A stretch of 64,000 bases of DNA from Cyanidiococcus yangmingshanensis (taxonomy: Eukaryota; Rhodophyta; Bangiophyceae; Cyanidiales; Cyanidiaceae). Of this stretch, positions 11,324 through 21,491 are shown piece after piece (position 1 is the first letter of the stretch; every line of letters starts with the position of its first letter). The stretch lies in assembly GCA_013995675.1 (NCBI GenBank), contig VWRR01000011.1:496001-560000 (forward strand), written 5' to 3'. The position numbers were made by a program, and so were the translations under genes. The notes beneath the pieces were generated by a model, which did not search any database, was not told where the DNA came from, and saw nothing but the letters and a program-made list of their open reading frames with translations.

Positions 11324-11814
11324 GATATGTATCCACTTTGACCAAATGAATAGCACACAAGAGTCTACGTGAATGTCGAGATTCGTAGAACACCAACGCG
11401 ATAACTCGTCAATCAGCGCAAGGGCTCCCTCGGCCTCAACAGGACGACGGCGTCGACGACGACATCGTCGGTGAGGCCGAGACCGTGAATGGCAGCGCGC
11501 GGCTGCCGCATCGCGAGCTTTCCATCGCGCGCCAGACATCCTGGCCAGCGACTTCATGGGACAATCTTGGTCATGGGTTCGTCTCTGGGTGTGGACATCA
11601 CAAATCATCTTAGACAAGGTGGTCAGAAATGGCGCGTCGCCTCTGAGGATGATGGGCTTGTCGCGACTGGTCCCATCGTAGACATTTTAGGCCAAGATGA
11701 TCAGGCGATGTGCGTCGCAGTGCGTCGCGGCCATGCGGCACAATCGCCGCCTTTCTGTTTATACTTCATCGTTTGTACTTGGTCGGTCTCTACGCTGCGG
11801 TGTGCATCATTTCT
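11324..11814. promoter_or_regulatory. divergent promoter region petC-2 / RACK1
   Basis: About 490 bases between divergently transcribed petC-2 and RACK1. A GAC/GTC-rich stretch occurs near 11440-11485. No defined TATA box or operator could be assigned by eye. Confidence 0.5.
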
Positions 11815-12756
11815 ATGGCCGAGACGTGTTCGCTTCGTGGGTACCTGAAAGGTCATGGAAACTGGGTGACGGCGCTTGCGACACCACCCGATGCAGTCGA
11901 TACGCTGGTATCTGTGTCGCGTGACAAGACGCTTATTTGCTGGGACCTTGTCGGAGAGGAAGGTGACTATGGGCGTCCCCGCAAGGCCTTGCACGGCCAC
12001 AACCACTTTATCAGCGACGTGTGTCTTAGCTCTGATGGTCAGTTTGCGTTGACATCGTCTTGGGATCGGGAGCTGCGGCTATGGGATCTGCAGCTCGGCA
12101 AGTCGGTGCGGCGCTTTGTCGGTCACCGGAAAGATGTGCTTTCGGTTGCGTTTAGTCCAGACAACCGGCAGATTGTGTCTGCGTCGCGTGATCGCACGAT
12201 CAAGATGTGGAACATTTTGGGCCAGTGCAAGTACGAGATCGCGGAGGACTCGCACACGGACTGGATTAGTTGCGTTCGACTGTCGCCGTCGCCGACGGTG
12301 CCGTGTTTTGTTTCCTGCGGCTGGGATAAGCTGGTGAAGGTATGGGATTTGGCGACTTGTCAGCTGAAGTTTAACCTGATTGGACATACAGGCTATGTGA
12401 ACTGTGTGACGATCTCACCGGACGGCAGCTTGTGTGCGAGCGGTGGTCGTGATGGCTCCGTGATGTTATGGGACCTTCAACAGGGGCAACATTTGCACAC
12501 CCTAGAAGGAACTGAAGAGATCCACGCGCTCTGCTTCTCACCGAGCCGCTACTGGCTGTGTGCAGCGACGAGCGGCTCAGTGAAGATATGGGATCTTGAG
12601 ACCAAGTCTGTGGTGGATGAGTTGCGCGACGAGTCGTTTGTGGGCCCCAAGAACGCTCAGGCGCCTCCGTGCATATGCATGGCCTGGTCCTCGGACGGAG
12701 CAACGCTGTTTTGTGGTCACACGGATAATTTGATTCGCGTCTGGGCAGTTGTCTAG
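11815..12756 (+). CDS. RACK1: RACK1, WD40 protein of the small ribosomal subunit
   Basis: 313 residues, the usual length for RACK1/Gbeta-like proteins. It binds the head of the 40S subunit and links signalling proteins to translation. The start is the ATG at 11815 ([20 protein letters not shown]), which matches the family N-terminus; the open frame upstream to 11710 is leader. Seven WD repeats are visible, with GH...WD spacing: [88 protein letters not shown] and the last, [14 protein letters not shown]. The typical acidic/Gly insert before the last blade is present as [15 protein letters not shown]. It is intact and unspliced. Confidence 0.96.
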   Translation: MAETCSLRGYLKGHGNWVTALATPPDAVDTLVSVSRDKTLICWDLVGEEGDYGRPRKALHGHNHFISDVCLSSDGQFALTSSWDRELRLWDLQLGKSVRRFVGHRKDVLSVAFSPDNRQIVSASRDRTIKMWNILGQCKYEIAEDSHTDWISCVRLSPSPTVPCFVSCGWDKLVKVWDLATCQLKFNLIGHTGYVNCVTISPDGSLCASGGRDGSVMLWDLQQGQHLHTLEGTEEIHALCFSPSRYWLCAATSGSVKIWDLETKSVVDELRDESFVGPKNAQAPPCICMAWSSDGATLFCGHTDNLIRVWAVV

Positions 12757-14374
12757 AGCAACGGCTGGGGAGCGAAAAAGGGGGTGATTGCCCCTGGTCG
12801 CGGAATCGATCATTGCCTGGACTCGTTGCAGGTCAGCAACGAAGATTTGATGAATGGAACGCGAACGTTCTATCTACGCGGTATGCGAGGAAGCACACCC
12901 GAGTCATTCGAGTACGACATTCACTGGACTCACAAAACAGACTCTGGGGCCTCGCATGGAACGACGTGGACTCGGGGACAGCGGTCTCCCATGTATGAGG
13001 CGCAGCGAGCCTCAAACTGACCTCATTCATGGAAAGGGTCTTCGTTTAGAGTCAGTACAGGCAACACAGACGGAATGCGCTAGTAGGATCCCTTTCCCTT
13101 TGAACAGAATGGGACTCGCAGCGACAACGACGTCGTTGCGGAGCATTCGACGGTAACGTTGCGTCGTCATCCCGCGAGCGACTCATGGAAGCACTCCTTT
13201 CGCACAAGTCTAGCCGCTACACCGGATCTCAGCGCGCTGCATTTAGACCATAGAACGCTTTGCTTTGCGAAACGCATCGGTCCGCCAAAATGGATCGGCT
13301 AGGGATATGAATCGCGTTGGCGCGCGTTGCATCCACAAGTCTCGCCATTTTTCCGCATGAGGCTGTAACCGAAAGGCACACAAAATCAGACCCAACGGAC
13401 GAGTCGGCTCGTGATCCAAGACAAAACGCACTCCCTCACAACACAACTTTTCATCCGATCATCCCGGATGTATACACCCAAACGACCACAACGAAACAAA
13501 TAAGCAGAGCATGGAGCGACGCTGCGGAAACCCGTCTCTCCAAGGCGGCCAGGTTCTCTGTTGAACACACAGCTCGCGGGGAAGGTGATGCAAGGATCGG
13601 CACCTCAGCGCGATGCATCATCCGGAGCGGGCAACGGTGCCACTCAATCGGAAAGAACAAACCACTTGAATAAAGAGAACAAACCTTCCCAGTATCGTAA
13701 CCGATCGAATCACTCAGGAACGCAGCACATTGTCGATACAGAGGTCATCGCGGACACGTGTCCTCTTTTCGGATGCGTGTGCGTCACCGAATACCTCTCC
13801 AAGCCCAGATGAGGCGCAAACCTATCGTCTCATGAGGCGACAACATCTGGCGACGCAGGCGCCATCGCGGACACGTGTCCTCTTTTCGGATGCGTGTGCA
13901 TTGAAAACCTGCACAACTATGGACCATACGGCCATCACCGTTGATGGCCTCCTCGCGACGCATACCAGCAGATCGACACCAAACGCTGTCCGTTGTGTCC
14001 AGATTCGTGTCCTGCCTGCAAGCGCCGTTTCGCGCCCAATTCGCCAACGGAGGGCGCGCGAATGGTCCCAGGCGGTGTGTCCGGATGCCAACTGAACGTA
14101 CCCGCGTGTGGTTATTGGTGCGCTACGTACACGTTTCGAACGCTACGTACCTGGCATAGACCAGGTCTGTTCGTTTCTGTGAATACTTTTTGGCGAACCT
14201 CCGTTTGGAGGGAAGTTTTCTGAGACAACCAAGGTACCCGAGGCTCTTCGGGTTCGGTAGGAAGGGGTTTCAAACAGCTTTTGCGAGTGTGGCAGACACG
14301 TTTTGCGCAGCTCGTTGTCGAGGGACTCGCGACGTTTTCCTTTTGAGCGCTTCGCGGTCGCGCCTCCTTTTCCT
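12757..14374. other. 1.6 kb without a recognised gene
   Basis: Lies between RACK1 and the zinc-domain gene. Several short frames on both strands have no recognisable features. It contains the 37-base direct repeat with a palindromic G-box described separately. The distal part presumably includes the promoter for the gene at 14375. Confidence 0.5.
13746..13899. repeat. 37-base direct repeat with CACGTG palindrome, two copies
   Basis: The 37-base sequence at 13746-13782 recurs at 13863-13899, 117 bases apart. Each copy contains the perfect 12-base palindrome GGACACGTGTCC (13752-13763 and 13869-13880), centred on a CACGTG G-box/E-box, followed by TCTTTTCGGATGCGTGTGC. The arrangement suggests paired transcription-factor sites about 0.5-0.6 kb upstream of the gene at 14375, but function is inferred from the motif only. 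Confidence 0.6.
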
Positions 14375-15907
14375 ATGAACGGTCCCTGTAATACTGGCGA
14401 CATGGGCTCGATTTCGGTCTCCGAGAAGGAGGTGAATCGACTGCCCCGGGCAGCGCGCACGCTGTTCGTCGCTGGGTCGCCGCCAGTGTATAGTGCGTTC
14501 CACCATAGTGGTGCGGTGTCGATTGTCAGCGCGTCGGGTAGCGCACGTGCGCACGCGACCGCTGTGACGGCATCGGTCGGTGGGGGCTGTCCCACGGCGA
14601 GTCCGTTCACGCCCGCTGCGTCGCCGAACGGATGTATTGATGGGCTTGGACGCGCATCCTCCGCTCCATCGAGCGCGAGCTCCCTGAACGGTAGCTTCTT
14701 CGGCCAGTCCGTGGGCTTCAAACTGCCCGTGCACAAACAGAGTGTACCCTCTGTATTAAAGTCAACGAACCCGAATAGCACGATGGGTGAAAGCGGCGCA
14801 GTGAACGGCCTCGTAGCGCTCGACGCGGGTGTCGGGAATTTGGTCTCGCCGCCGAGACGCGGTCCCACAACGGAAACCAGAGGGCGTCTTCGCAGTCCAC
14901 GCGACTGGACAGTTAGCGAGCTGGCAGCGCGACTCGTCTCTGAGCCGAAACCCTCGAGTCTATCGGAGGTAAGTTCGGGTGCGATTGTATCGGATCGCAT
15001 GCCGCCCAAGTCACCGGCAGCGTTCCGGCGCGCAAACACAGATCCCGCGCCGATGCCGGACCCTGTATCGCCTGCTGGCCTCGGCCTGTTTGATGTGCAT
15101 ACTGTGCCAAGTCCATCGCCGGATACAAGAGAAGAGTCATTGCAAACCGAGGCGGAGCTGGCACCAGCCTCTGCGTCCTACTCGGCGGTGAGCGTGATGT
15201 CTTTCTCTCCCAGCGGCAACGAAGTGGCGCGCATGGACTATAGTCGTGCGCCTCCCTTCCGGGGACTTTCTTTCGATGACCTGAGTCTACTGGATCGGAC
15301 GCCGCGAAAAGATCGCTTAGCGAATATGCTGCTTTCAACTCGCGGTGGCGGTTTACGGCGTTTTTCTCGCTCGCCGCTGGGAACGACGCCTCTCTACGGC
15401 GTTAGGGTGAGTCCGCAGACGGATGTATTTGAAGAGGGCGATTCGCGCCCTTGCCGCGTCTGCGGGGGGCGTCGAATGCGACCATGTTTCGATTGTAACG
15501 GTCAAGGGCGTTTCCAGCGCGTAGAGGTTCAGAATCATGTCGTTGGCGGCGAGGTCTGTCGAGCGTGTCGCGGCACTGGAATGATTGATTGCCCTGCCTG
15601 TGCAAAGGAGCTGTACAGAAAAGCACGGGCAGCGGCGGAGATCAAGTTAGAAACGAATGGATCCGCAACGATCACTGCGGAGGCGATCGCTGGAATGCCA
15701 CCTCCTGGAGCCGGACCAGAGTCTGGTGTCCAGGTGGTCGCCCAAGCCAACCATGCTGAGCAGGAGTATGTGGATCCGTCCACTGAAACCAAGGTGACGC
15801 CCGTAATAGATATGGCGACGCATGCGTGGGAAACTGACCTGCCTTATGTGTCGGTCAATGCACCAACAACTTGTACGACGGATGGACACGGCATTGTGCC
15901 ACTCTAG
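14375..15907 (+). CDS. protein with C-terminal DnaJ-type CxxC zinc domain
   Basis: 510 residues from the ATG at 14375 (MNGPCNTGDMGSISVSEK). The function is not recognised. The first two thirds are Ser/Pro/Ala-rich and probably disordered. Near the C-terminus is a cysteine-rich stretch: CRVCGG, PCFDCNGQGRF, then CRACRGTG and CPAC. These four CxxC(xG) elements are the hallmark of the DnaJ central zinc-binding domain, also found in BSD2/PSA2-type plastid chaperones without a J domain. There is no J domain (no HPD) and no obvious transit peptide. A chaperone or thiol-linked role is inference. The open frame extends to a TTG at 14303, but the ATG is preferred. It reads on + through to 15907 without a frame break. 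Confidence 0.7.
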   Translation: MNGPCNTGDMGSISVSEKEVNRLPRAARTLFVAGSPPVYSAFHHSGAVSIVSASGSARAHATAVTASVGGGCPTASPFTPAASPNGCIDGLGRASSAPSSASSLNGSFFGQSVGFKLPVHKQSVPSVLKSTNPNSTMGESGAVNGLVALDAGVGNLVSPPRRGPTTETRGRLRSPRDWTVSELAARLVSEPKPSSLSEVSSGAIVSDRMPPKSPAAFRRANTDPAPMPDPVSPAGLGLFDVHTVPSPSPDTREESLQTEAELAPASASYSAVSVMSFSPSGNEVARMDYSRAPPFRGLSFDDLSLLDRTPRKDRLANMLLSTRGGGLRRFSRSPLGTTPLYGVRVSPQTDVFEEGDSRPCRVCGGRRMRPCFDCNGQGRFQRVEVQNHVVGGEVCRACRGTGMIDCPACAKELYRKARAAAEIKLETNGSATITAEAIAGMPPPGAGPESGVQVVAQANHAEQEYVDPSTETKVTPVIDMATHAWETDLPYVSVNAPTTCTTDGHGIVPL

Positions 15908-16503
15908 CGTTGATTGTCGTGTCACCAGGCGCACGATACGTCTCGGGTACATGATGTTGAACGCGTGGGGAACACGACGGACCGCGTCAGCCAAAGCGGC
16001 GCGCTGGTTCAAAATTCGGCACCGGCCACAAGAAGGAATTACCCACGCCTCAGCGCTGCCGATCGTATCTGGTGTCGCGAATAACGCCTCGCCTCGAGGA
16101 GGAGCCTCATCCAACCAGCTGGTCGACAGGTGCTGCCGCCCCATCAGCAGACGTTGTCGTTAGGCGTCTCGGAGTCAATGACGATCTCGGCACAATTGCA
16201 GTTCGAGACGACTGGCCTCTCGTACAGGTGATCGCGCACGTGGTCCGTGCGAATGCCCCGAGACGCCCACATCAACTCGATATTCTCGACAAGGGTGGCA
16301 AGGACGATGACGATTCTCGAGTGGCGCCTCCAAGATAGTCTGCACAGACCGCTCCGTTCCCAGAACCAGAGACGACGTACACGCACTTTTCTTGTACGCT
16401 ATCACGTGTTTACCTTGTTCCGTCCATGCGCAAATCTTGCTGCCATGCTGTAAACATCCACAATTGATCCCGAAGTATGCCGATCCATGTCCAGCAAGCA
16501 TCT
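15908..16503. other. intergenic, convergent; weak minus-strand ORF
   Basis: About 600 bases between convergent stops. On the minus strand, frames from 16501 and 16386 (the second +1 to the first) read HVIAYKKSACTSSLVLGTER and then RIVIVLATLVENIELMWASR, ending at 16144. A small Sm-like protein was considered, but the match is too weak to claim. Confidence 0.25.
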
Positions 16504-19252
16504 TTACTCCAGTACGAGCACCGGCTCGAGGTGCGCATGGGGTGCTGCGTACTCCAGGAATGCCTCCGTTGCATAACCGGGAACCCCGCTACGATCACAG
16601 GCAAGCAACACCGCCATCACCTCTGCTGGGTCCGCTGGTTTCGTCTTGGAACTCGACGGATAAACACAGAGCTGCAGACGTATCCGTGGTAGGGTGGGGG
16701 TGCGGTTTCTTCGCCATCCCGCTCGCAGGCCTTCCGCGAGCGCACCGGAATGTCCAAGAAACGAGAACAGGTGCCCTACGCATACAACCGGCACGAGATG
16801 CGTTGACCGTGCGTCAGTCATGTTCGCGGTTGTGTTCGTGGCGACGCTCGCAACCGCCGCGTATGACTTTTGTACAGCTGGTAGTGATTGCCGAAAAGCG
16901 GCCGCCAGGTGTCGACCAAGCGCGTGTCCTGCTCGGTACACGGCCATTGCTGCGATACCGTTTCCCTGAGGCTCGTGCGGGTTCGGGTCAGCGAGCGCTG
17001 CAACCAAATATCCAAACTCCACCATCCGACTCCTAGGTAACGGTATATGATAAATACAGCGAAGCAGTGACTCCAGATCTACGCATTCGAAATGTTTCAG
17101 AGCTTGTACAAGCAGCGTTTCCGCAGCAGATCGATGGGTCGTAGGTTCCCAGTGCTCATCCGAACAGCAGCCACCCATGCCGTCCAGCGTGCGGAGCATG
17201 CCACGGAGCGCGTCAAGTCCTAAGACGAATGGTGAGCCCTCGTCTCCCAACAGAGGACCATAGCCTCCGACGCGAATATCCAAGCAGCCGCTTGTGCCGC
17301 TCGAGAGGGATCGAGATTGTTCTTGTTGTGCGGGGGCATCCGCAACGAGACGGCACAAACAACCCCGTTCGCTCGAAAAGAGAAGCAGTGCAGCGCGACG
17401 CCAAGGATCAGGCAGCGCCGACGGAGGTATTCGCGGCTCGAGGTTATCGGAAGAGCCCAGCTGAGTCGCTAACGGAGACGGTCGAATGACTCGGATTAGG
17501 GGCAAGGTGATATCGTCCCAGCAGACCACTGTTGTGGGACAATGGAAGCGCCACTCAAGTCGCTCAGCGAGTGCTCTCTGATCAGCGGCGGCACTCACGT
17601 TATCGAGCATGATGCTCAGACCCACCAGACGGAATTGGAATGCCCCTGTTTGACGTCGTCGCGGCTTACGACCACAACACAGGGAAACTTGTCGAAGGAC
17701 CGACTCCAAATCAACCGAATCGTCGGCTTCATCGAGATCGCTGTCAAGTTCTCCATCGCTCGCGTGCTTCAGGCGCTCTCGCTCCCGTTCGCCAGCAACC
17801 ATGCAGCATCCGATCATGTTTGAAAGGCGGCGTTGGTACGACCGCATGAAGGCATCGTTATGGCGGGGCACTTTCGACGACATCGAGCCGCTCACTTGCC
17901 GGAACGGTTCCCCATCTGCAGCCTCTATTCGCTTCGCCTTGGTTGCGTCCGCCATCGCCCGACGACAGCGAGATTCATACATATTCGCCAGAGCGTACGA
18001 CTCCAGAAGCAGGATCTCAACATGCTGGACCAGGAGCTCACACGCCTGGTGGCCCGCACCGAGACGCCGGACATCAAACGAAACGACTGTCTCGGAAAAC
18101 TGAGCCAGGAAGCGACACGCCAGTGCCCGGCTGGCCAGTCCTGTCGAGGCCTCAACCGACGCCAGCGATTTCTCCGTTACAGGCGACAAGGAATGATCCC
18201 CGTGCTGCTGACTTCTCGTCGCCTGAAAAGGTCCAGTCGCTTCTGCGCTTGATAGCGTTGGCGACAAGGGCGCTGACGACGACGACGATGAACCAGTATC
18301 TGGTTGTGGCGCGGTGACCAGCATCAACGGCTCTCCTAGGAACTCCTCCATGAACAGATCCAAGCCGTTCACGCCGAGATCGTTGTCGTTTCGGACAGGC
18401 GTTATCGGCTCCTGTTGCAGCCACTGGCACGAGCCATTCGCTCTCGGTGGCCTCCGAGTGCCGGTCCCAAGTCACATCTGGATGCAGCAGCGGAGGCCTG
18501 GTCCACGATGCAACAGCGTGTTCCTCAAGCTCGCTGCCCTCGGTCGCGAATCCAGCCTGCGTCGCAAGCTTCATTTCGTTCCTGTCCGTCGCAGGGATCG
18601 ACGGCAACAAGACATCGATTTCGCCAGCAGTCAGCGCTGGCGAGCACGAGCATCTGCAAGGACACGAACGCTTTGCTCGGTGCTGGCCGCTCTCGATACT
18701 GCATTCATTCAGCGTCGACTCCAACAGAGGACTCGGCGATGACACCAACGAGATCGACACCGCATCCGAATGCGACGCACCGTCACTGCTTGCCGCCTGT
18801 AAATGGAGGTTGTCATCCAGCCAGAAAGACCCAGATCCACCATCCCATGCAAACGGGCCACGGTTCGCTTCATGGAGACGCGGACACGACGGTGACGCAG
18901 GCGGTGTACTGCAGCGGTCGCCAGCAGCGCGCTGTGGCGGCGAGTTGGTTGCGCGGCACTCCTGGTCGTGTCCACTACCTGTCTGCTGCGGAATCCCGCT
19001 CCTCTGCAAAAGGCGATCGCGATCCACAGATCTTGTATAAGGACCACACGGACGAAGGGTGCTCGTCGTCAAAGCCCTTGTGACATCCACAAGTGCCACG
19101 TGACATTCCTGGCCACGAGCCGCAATGCCAAGTACAACCAGCCGTTCCTCGCCTTTTCCTCCCGAGTCACCCCTCTCGTTTCCTCTGTAGCCCGTCAGTT
19201 CTTTCATACTCCGCTTTCTAGACCAAACTGGCACTGGAAAGCTCAGTTGCAT
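16504..19252 (-). CDS. N-acetylglucosamine kinase-like (BadF/BadG ATPase family) protein, two frames
   Basis: The C-terminal frame (18372-16504) aligns in order with eukaryotic NAGK, which phosphorylates GlcNAc: FRLVGLSIMLDNVSAAADQR, CWDDITLPLIRVI (adenosine/sugar region), AALLLFSSERGCLCRLV (where NAGK has a GTGSNCRLI phosphate motif), GPLLGDEGSPFVLG (NAGK: MMGDEGSAYWIA), AGHALGRHLAAAF and VPVVCVGHLFSFLG. The N-terminal frame begins at about 19252 and holds LVVLGIAARGQECHVALVDV, in the place of the family's first phosphate loop, then a long Ser-rich insert. The frames join by a +1 change near 18340. The glycine-rich phosphate motifs are poorly kept and large disordered inserts are present, so catalytic activity is doubtful. 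Family membership is likely; substrate is not established. Confidence 0.6.
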
Positions 19253-21491
19253 GGGTTGACACACGCCAAGCCACCAAGCAAGACGTCACGGCTCCCCAGA
19301 GCCAACGCTCGCGCTCGAAGCTGCGTTCGAGCTGGCGACAACGACGACATCGGTCGTGAGGTTTCAGCAAAAGCCCCGGTCGCAACCGTCCACCCGAGAA
19401 GGAGACAATCTCTCGGGGCGCCCAACACGGTCGCGCTGCTGGCAAGTGAGCACTTGGCGACCGGTTGCCAAACCGCCACCAGTGTCGCCACCACACGAGA
19501 TCGCCGGTGGCAGGCACTGTGGCCGCCTCGACGACGCTCGGGCTATACTTGATCCATCGATGATATTGCCTGCAGTTCAGCAGACAACCAGTTTACTTGA
19601 TGGTGCGTAGGGGTTGTTGACGACCGTACAGGGATTGCGGAGTATACGGCAGTTGGCCCATGACCATTGAGCATGCATGAAAAGGGCTGTGGGTGCTCGA
19701 TCTAGCCCCAGAGGGGTTTCCGAACCTGAACAACGGGAAAGGGAATGGGCTGCATGTCTATGTTCGCTTGAAACTGGGAAATCCGTTGTTTCAGGTACAG
19801 CCGGGAACGACAAAGGTCTCATCGATGGACACTGATGATGAGACGGCCGCTCGGTTGTATGCACGACGAGATCGAGACTGGGTAGCTCGGGTATATCGCC
19901 TAGACGGATATGACGACTTTTGCGAAAACGCTCTATCCCAAGCCAGTGTCTCAGAGTCTGGTTCGTGTTGGTGATTCGACTCGGGATGATGACGTGGCGC
20001 GGACCTATTGCTCGTGGTTTCTCTCTTTGCCGACGTCATTGGCTCAGTCGATTCGTGATGTTGCACAGGGTCGGGGCTTGAATGTGCAACGTTCCAGGGT
20101 CCTGCATCCATGCACCCGTGGTCTGTGTCGAGCATCCGTTCAGGCAAGCGCTCCAGAGACGCTCTGCTCGGCCAGCTGGTGCAACTGTTTGCAGCGACAA
20201 GCACTCGTTTCTTTGGGTAGCAGTCACTGTTGGTCCATGGACCATGGTCGGGCCGGTCTGAGGCGATATCGCGGCGGCAGCATTCGGGATGGCGTTATGT
20301 TAGCGCAGCGTTCTCCCCAACAGTATGTATCGGGGAGATTGTCGGATCGATATGGACACCTTGACACTTGCACTGCTGCCAGCGGATGCGGTGCTCGCTA
20401 GTCCCGCGATGGACTCGCCTCAAGTCTCATCAATGAGCAGACAAGCCACTTGGCAGTCGCATGTCCTCGAGCGCATCGGCTCCAACTTTTGCGAGCAGAC
20501 CGGCTCTTTCCTTTTGATATATACACACAGACACAGATATAGAGGTGCGTAAAACTGGCATACCGGTTCATCAAGTATAGTGCCGGTCACGAACCTTGTC
20601 AAGGAGCGTGGTGGCCAACCCTTCAGACGTGCGTGCTCTCAGTCGCCATGAGTGTTGCATACACGAAGCGCTGGCCTGCACTGCATGGTGTCGACTACAC
20701 CAAGACGCCGTTTCGTGACCCAGGCCTGTCGACATGGATCCGTGTCTGGCCACAAAGAAGTGTTCGTATCGAGCGTATCATCCAGAACCCATGCTCAGCG
20801 AGCGCTCATCGGTGATCAAGTTTCTCGTGAGACGATCCGTGGTTTCGTTCTCAATCAAGAAGCGCTCCTCGTAACCTGCGCTCCATAAAGCGAAGATCAA
20901 CGCTCACGATTTGCATCTTCATTCGTATGCGCTTCATCCCATGGCCATGTATCCGCTCTCTTTCAGCGGATACGAACGCTGCTGTTGCTGCTGCTTAGAC
21001 GCTGATCTCAGTTCTTGACCTCGATGGCTCCATGTTTACCCGGGATTGAGCGACGATCTACACAATCACCGTGCCAGAATTTTTACCAGAATCAACGGAG
21101 GGTCACTAGCTTCAGCTTGAAGCCGCTCATGCCGTTTCAGTCAGCGATGCATGCCCGATGCACAGGCAAAGAAAAAAGGATCTGCTAAAAATGACGAACA
21201 GCTTGAACCTGTTTAGACGGTCATCATTCATGGTGCATTCCCTACCGACGTATATACAAAAAGAGTCTGCGGAACAGTAACTCGAAACACGATACCTATC
21301 AGGGACGACGCGCAACAGCGTTGCCTCACGCCAAAAGAAACTGGCAGCGCGGTGCAGCCCGACCGGCCAGGGGAATGCGTTCGGTCGCCTGTCGTGACGA
21401 TTTCCCGCGCAAATTTCTCTCTCCATTCAACGCTGTTGTTGTTGGGGAATGTGCAGGGCACTCGGTGTTCCCGAAAGCAACGTTATCGAGC
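19253..21491. other. 2.2 kb with only fragmentary ORFs
   Basis: A possible gene begins at the ATG at 19825 (MDTDDETAARLYARRDRDWV); it runs to a stop near 19974 and continues by a +1 change into a frame ending at 20401 (YCSWFLSLPTSLAQSIRDVA). A third frame is open to 20552. No family was recognised. The remainder (20553-21491) shows nothing identifiable and includes the promoter side of the MCM-binding-protein gene. Confidence 0.25.

Larger units (their letters stand above)
7428..11396. repeat. tandem duplication of about 2.03 kb (3' half of twin-CX9C gene + petC)
   Basis: Unit A begins at 7428 and unit B at 9457. The first 484 bases of each (7428-7911 and 9457-9940) look identical by eye; they cover the 3' half of the twin-CX9C gene and about 340 bases after its stop. 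The next 430 or so bases are clearly diverged yet still alignable. From about 8340 (10357 in B) similarity rises again through both petC genes, which differ at six residues. Homology stops at the matching GTAGAACACCAAC near 9367 and 11393, upstream of the petC starts. An identical block beside a diverged one within the same duplication points to gene conversion after the duplication. Confidence 0.85.

Noticed and set aside
16144-16501. Possible Sm/LSm-like small protein on the minus strand
   Set aside because: Some hydrophobic spacing is suggestive, but the Sm1/Sm2 motifs (Asn-Leu and Arg-Gly signatures) are absent.
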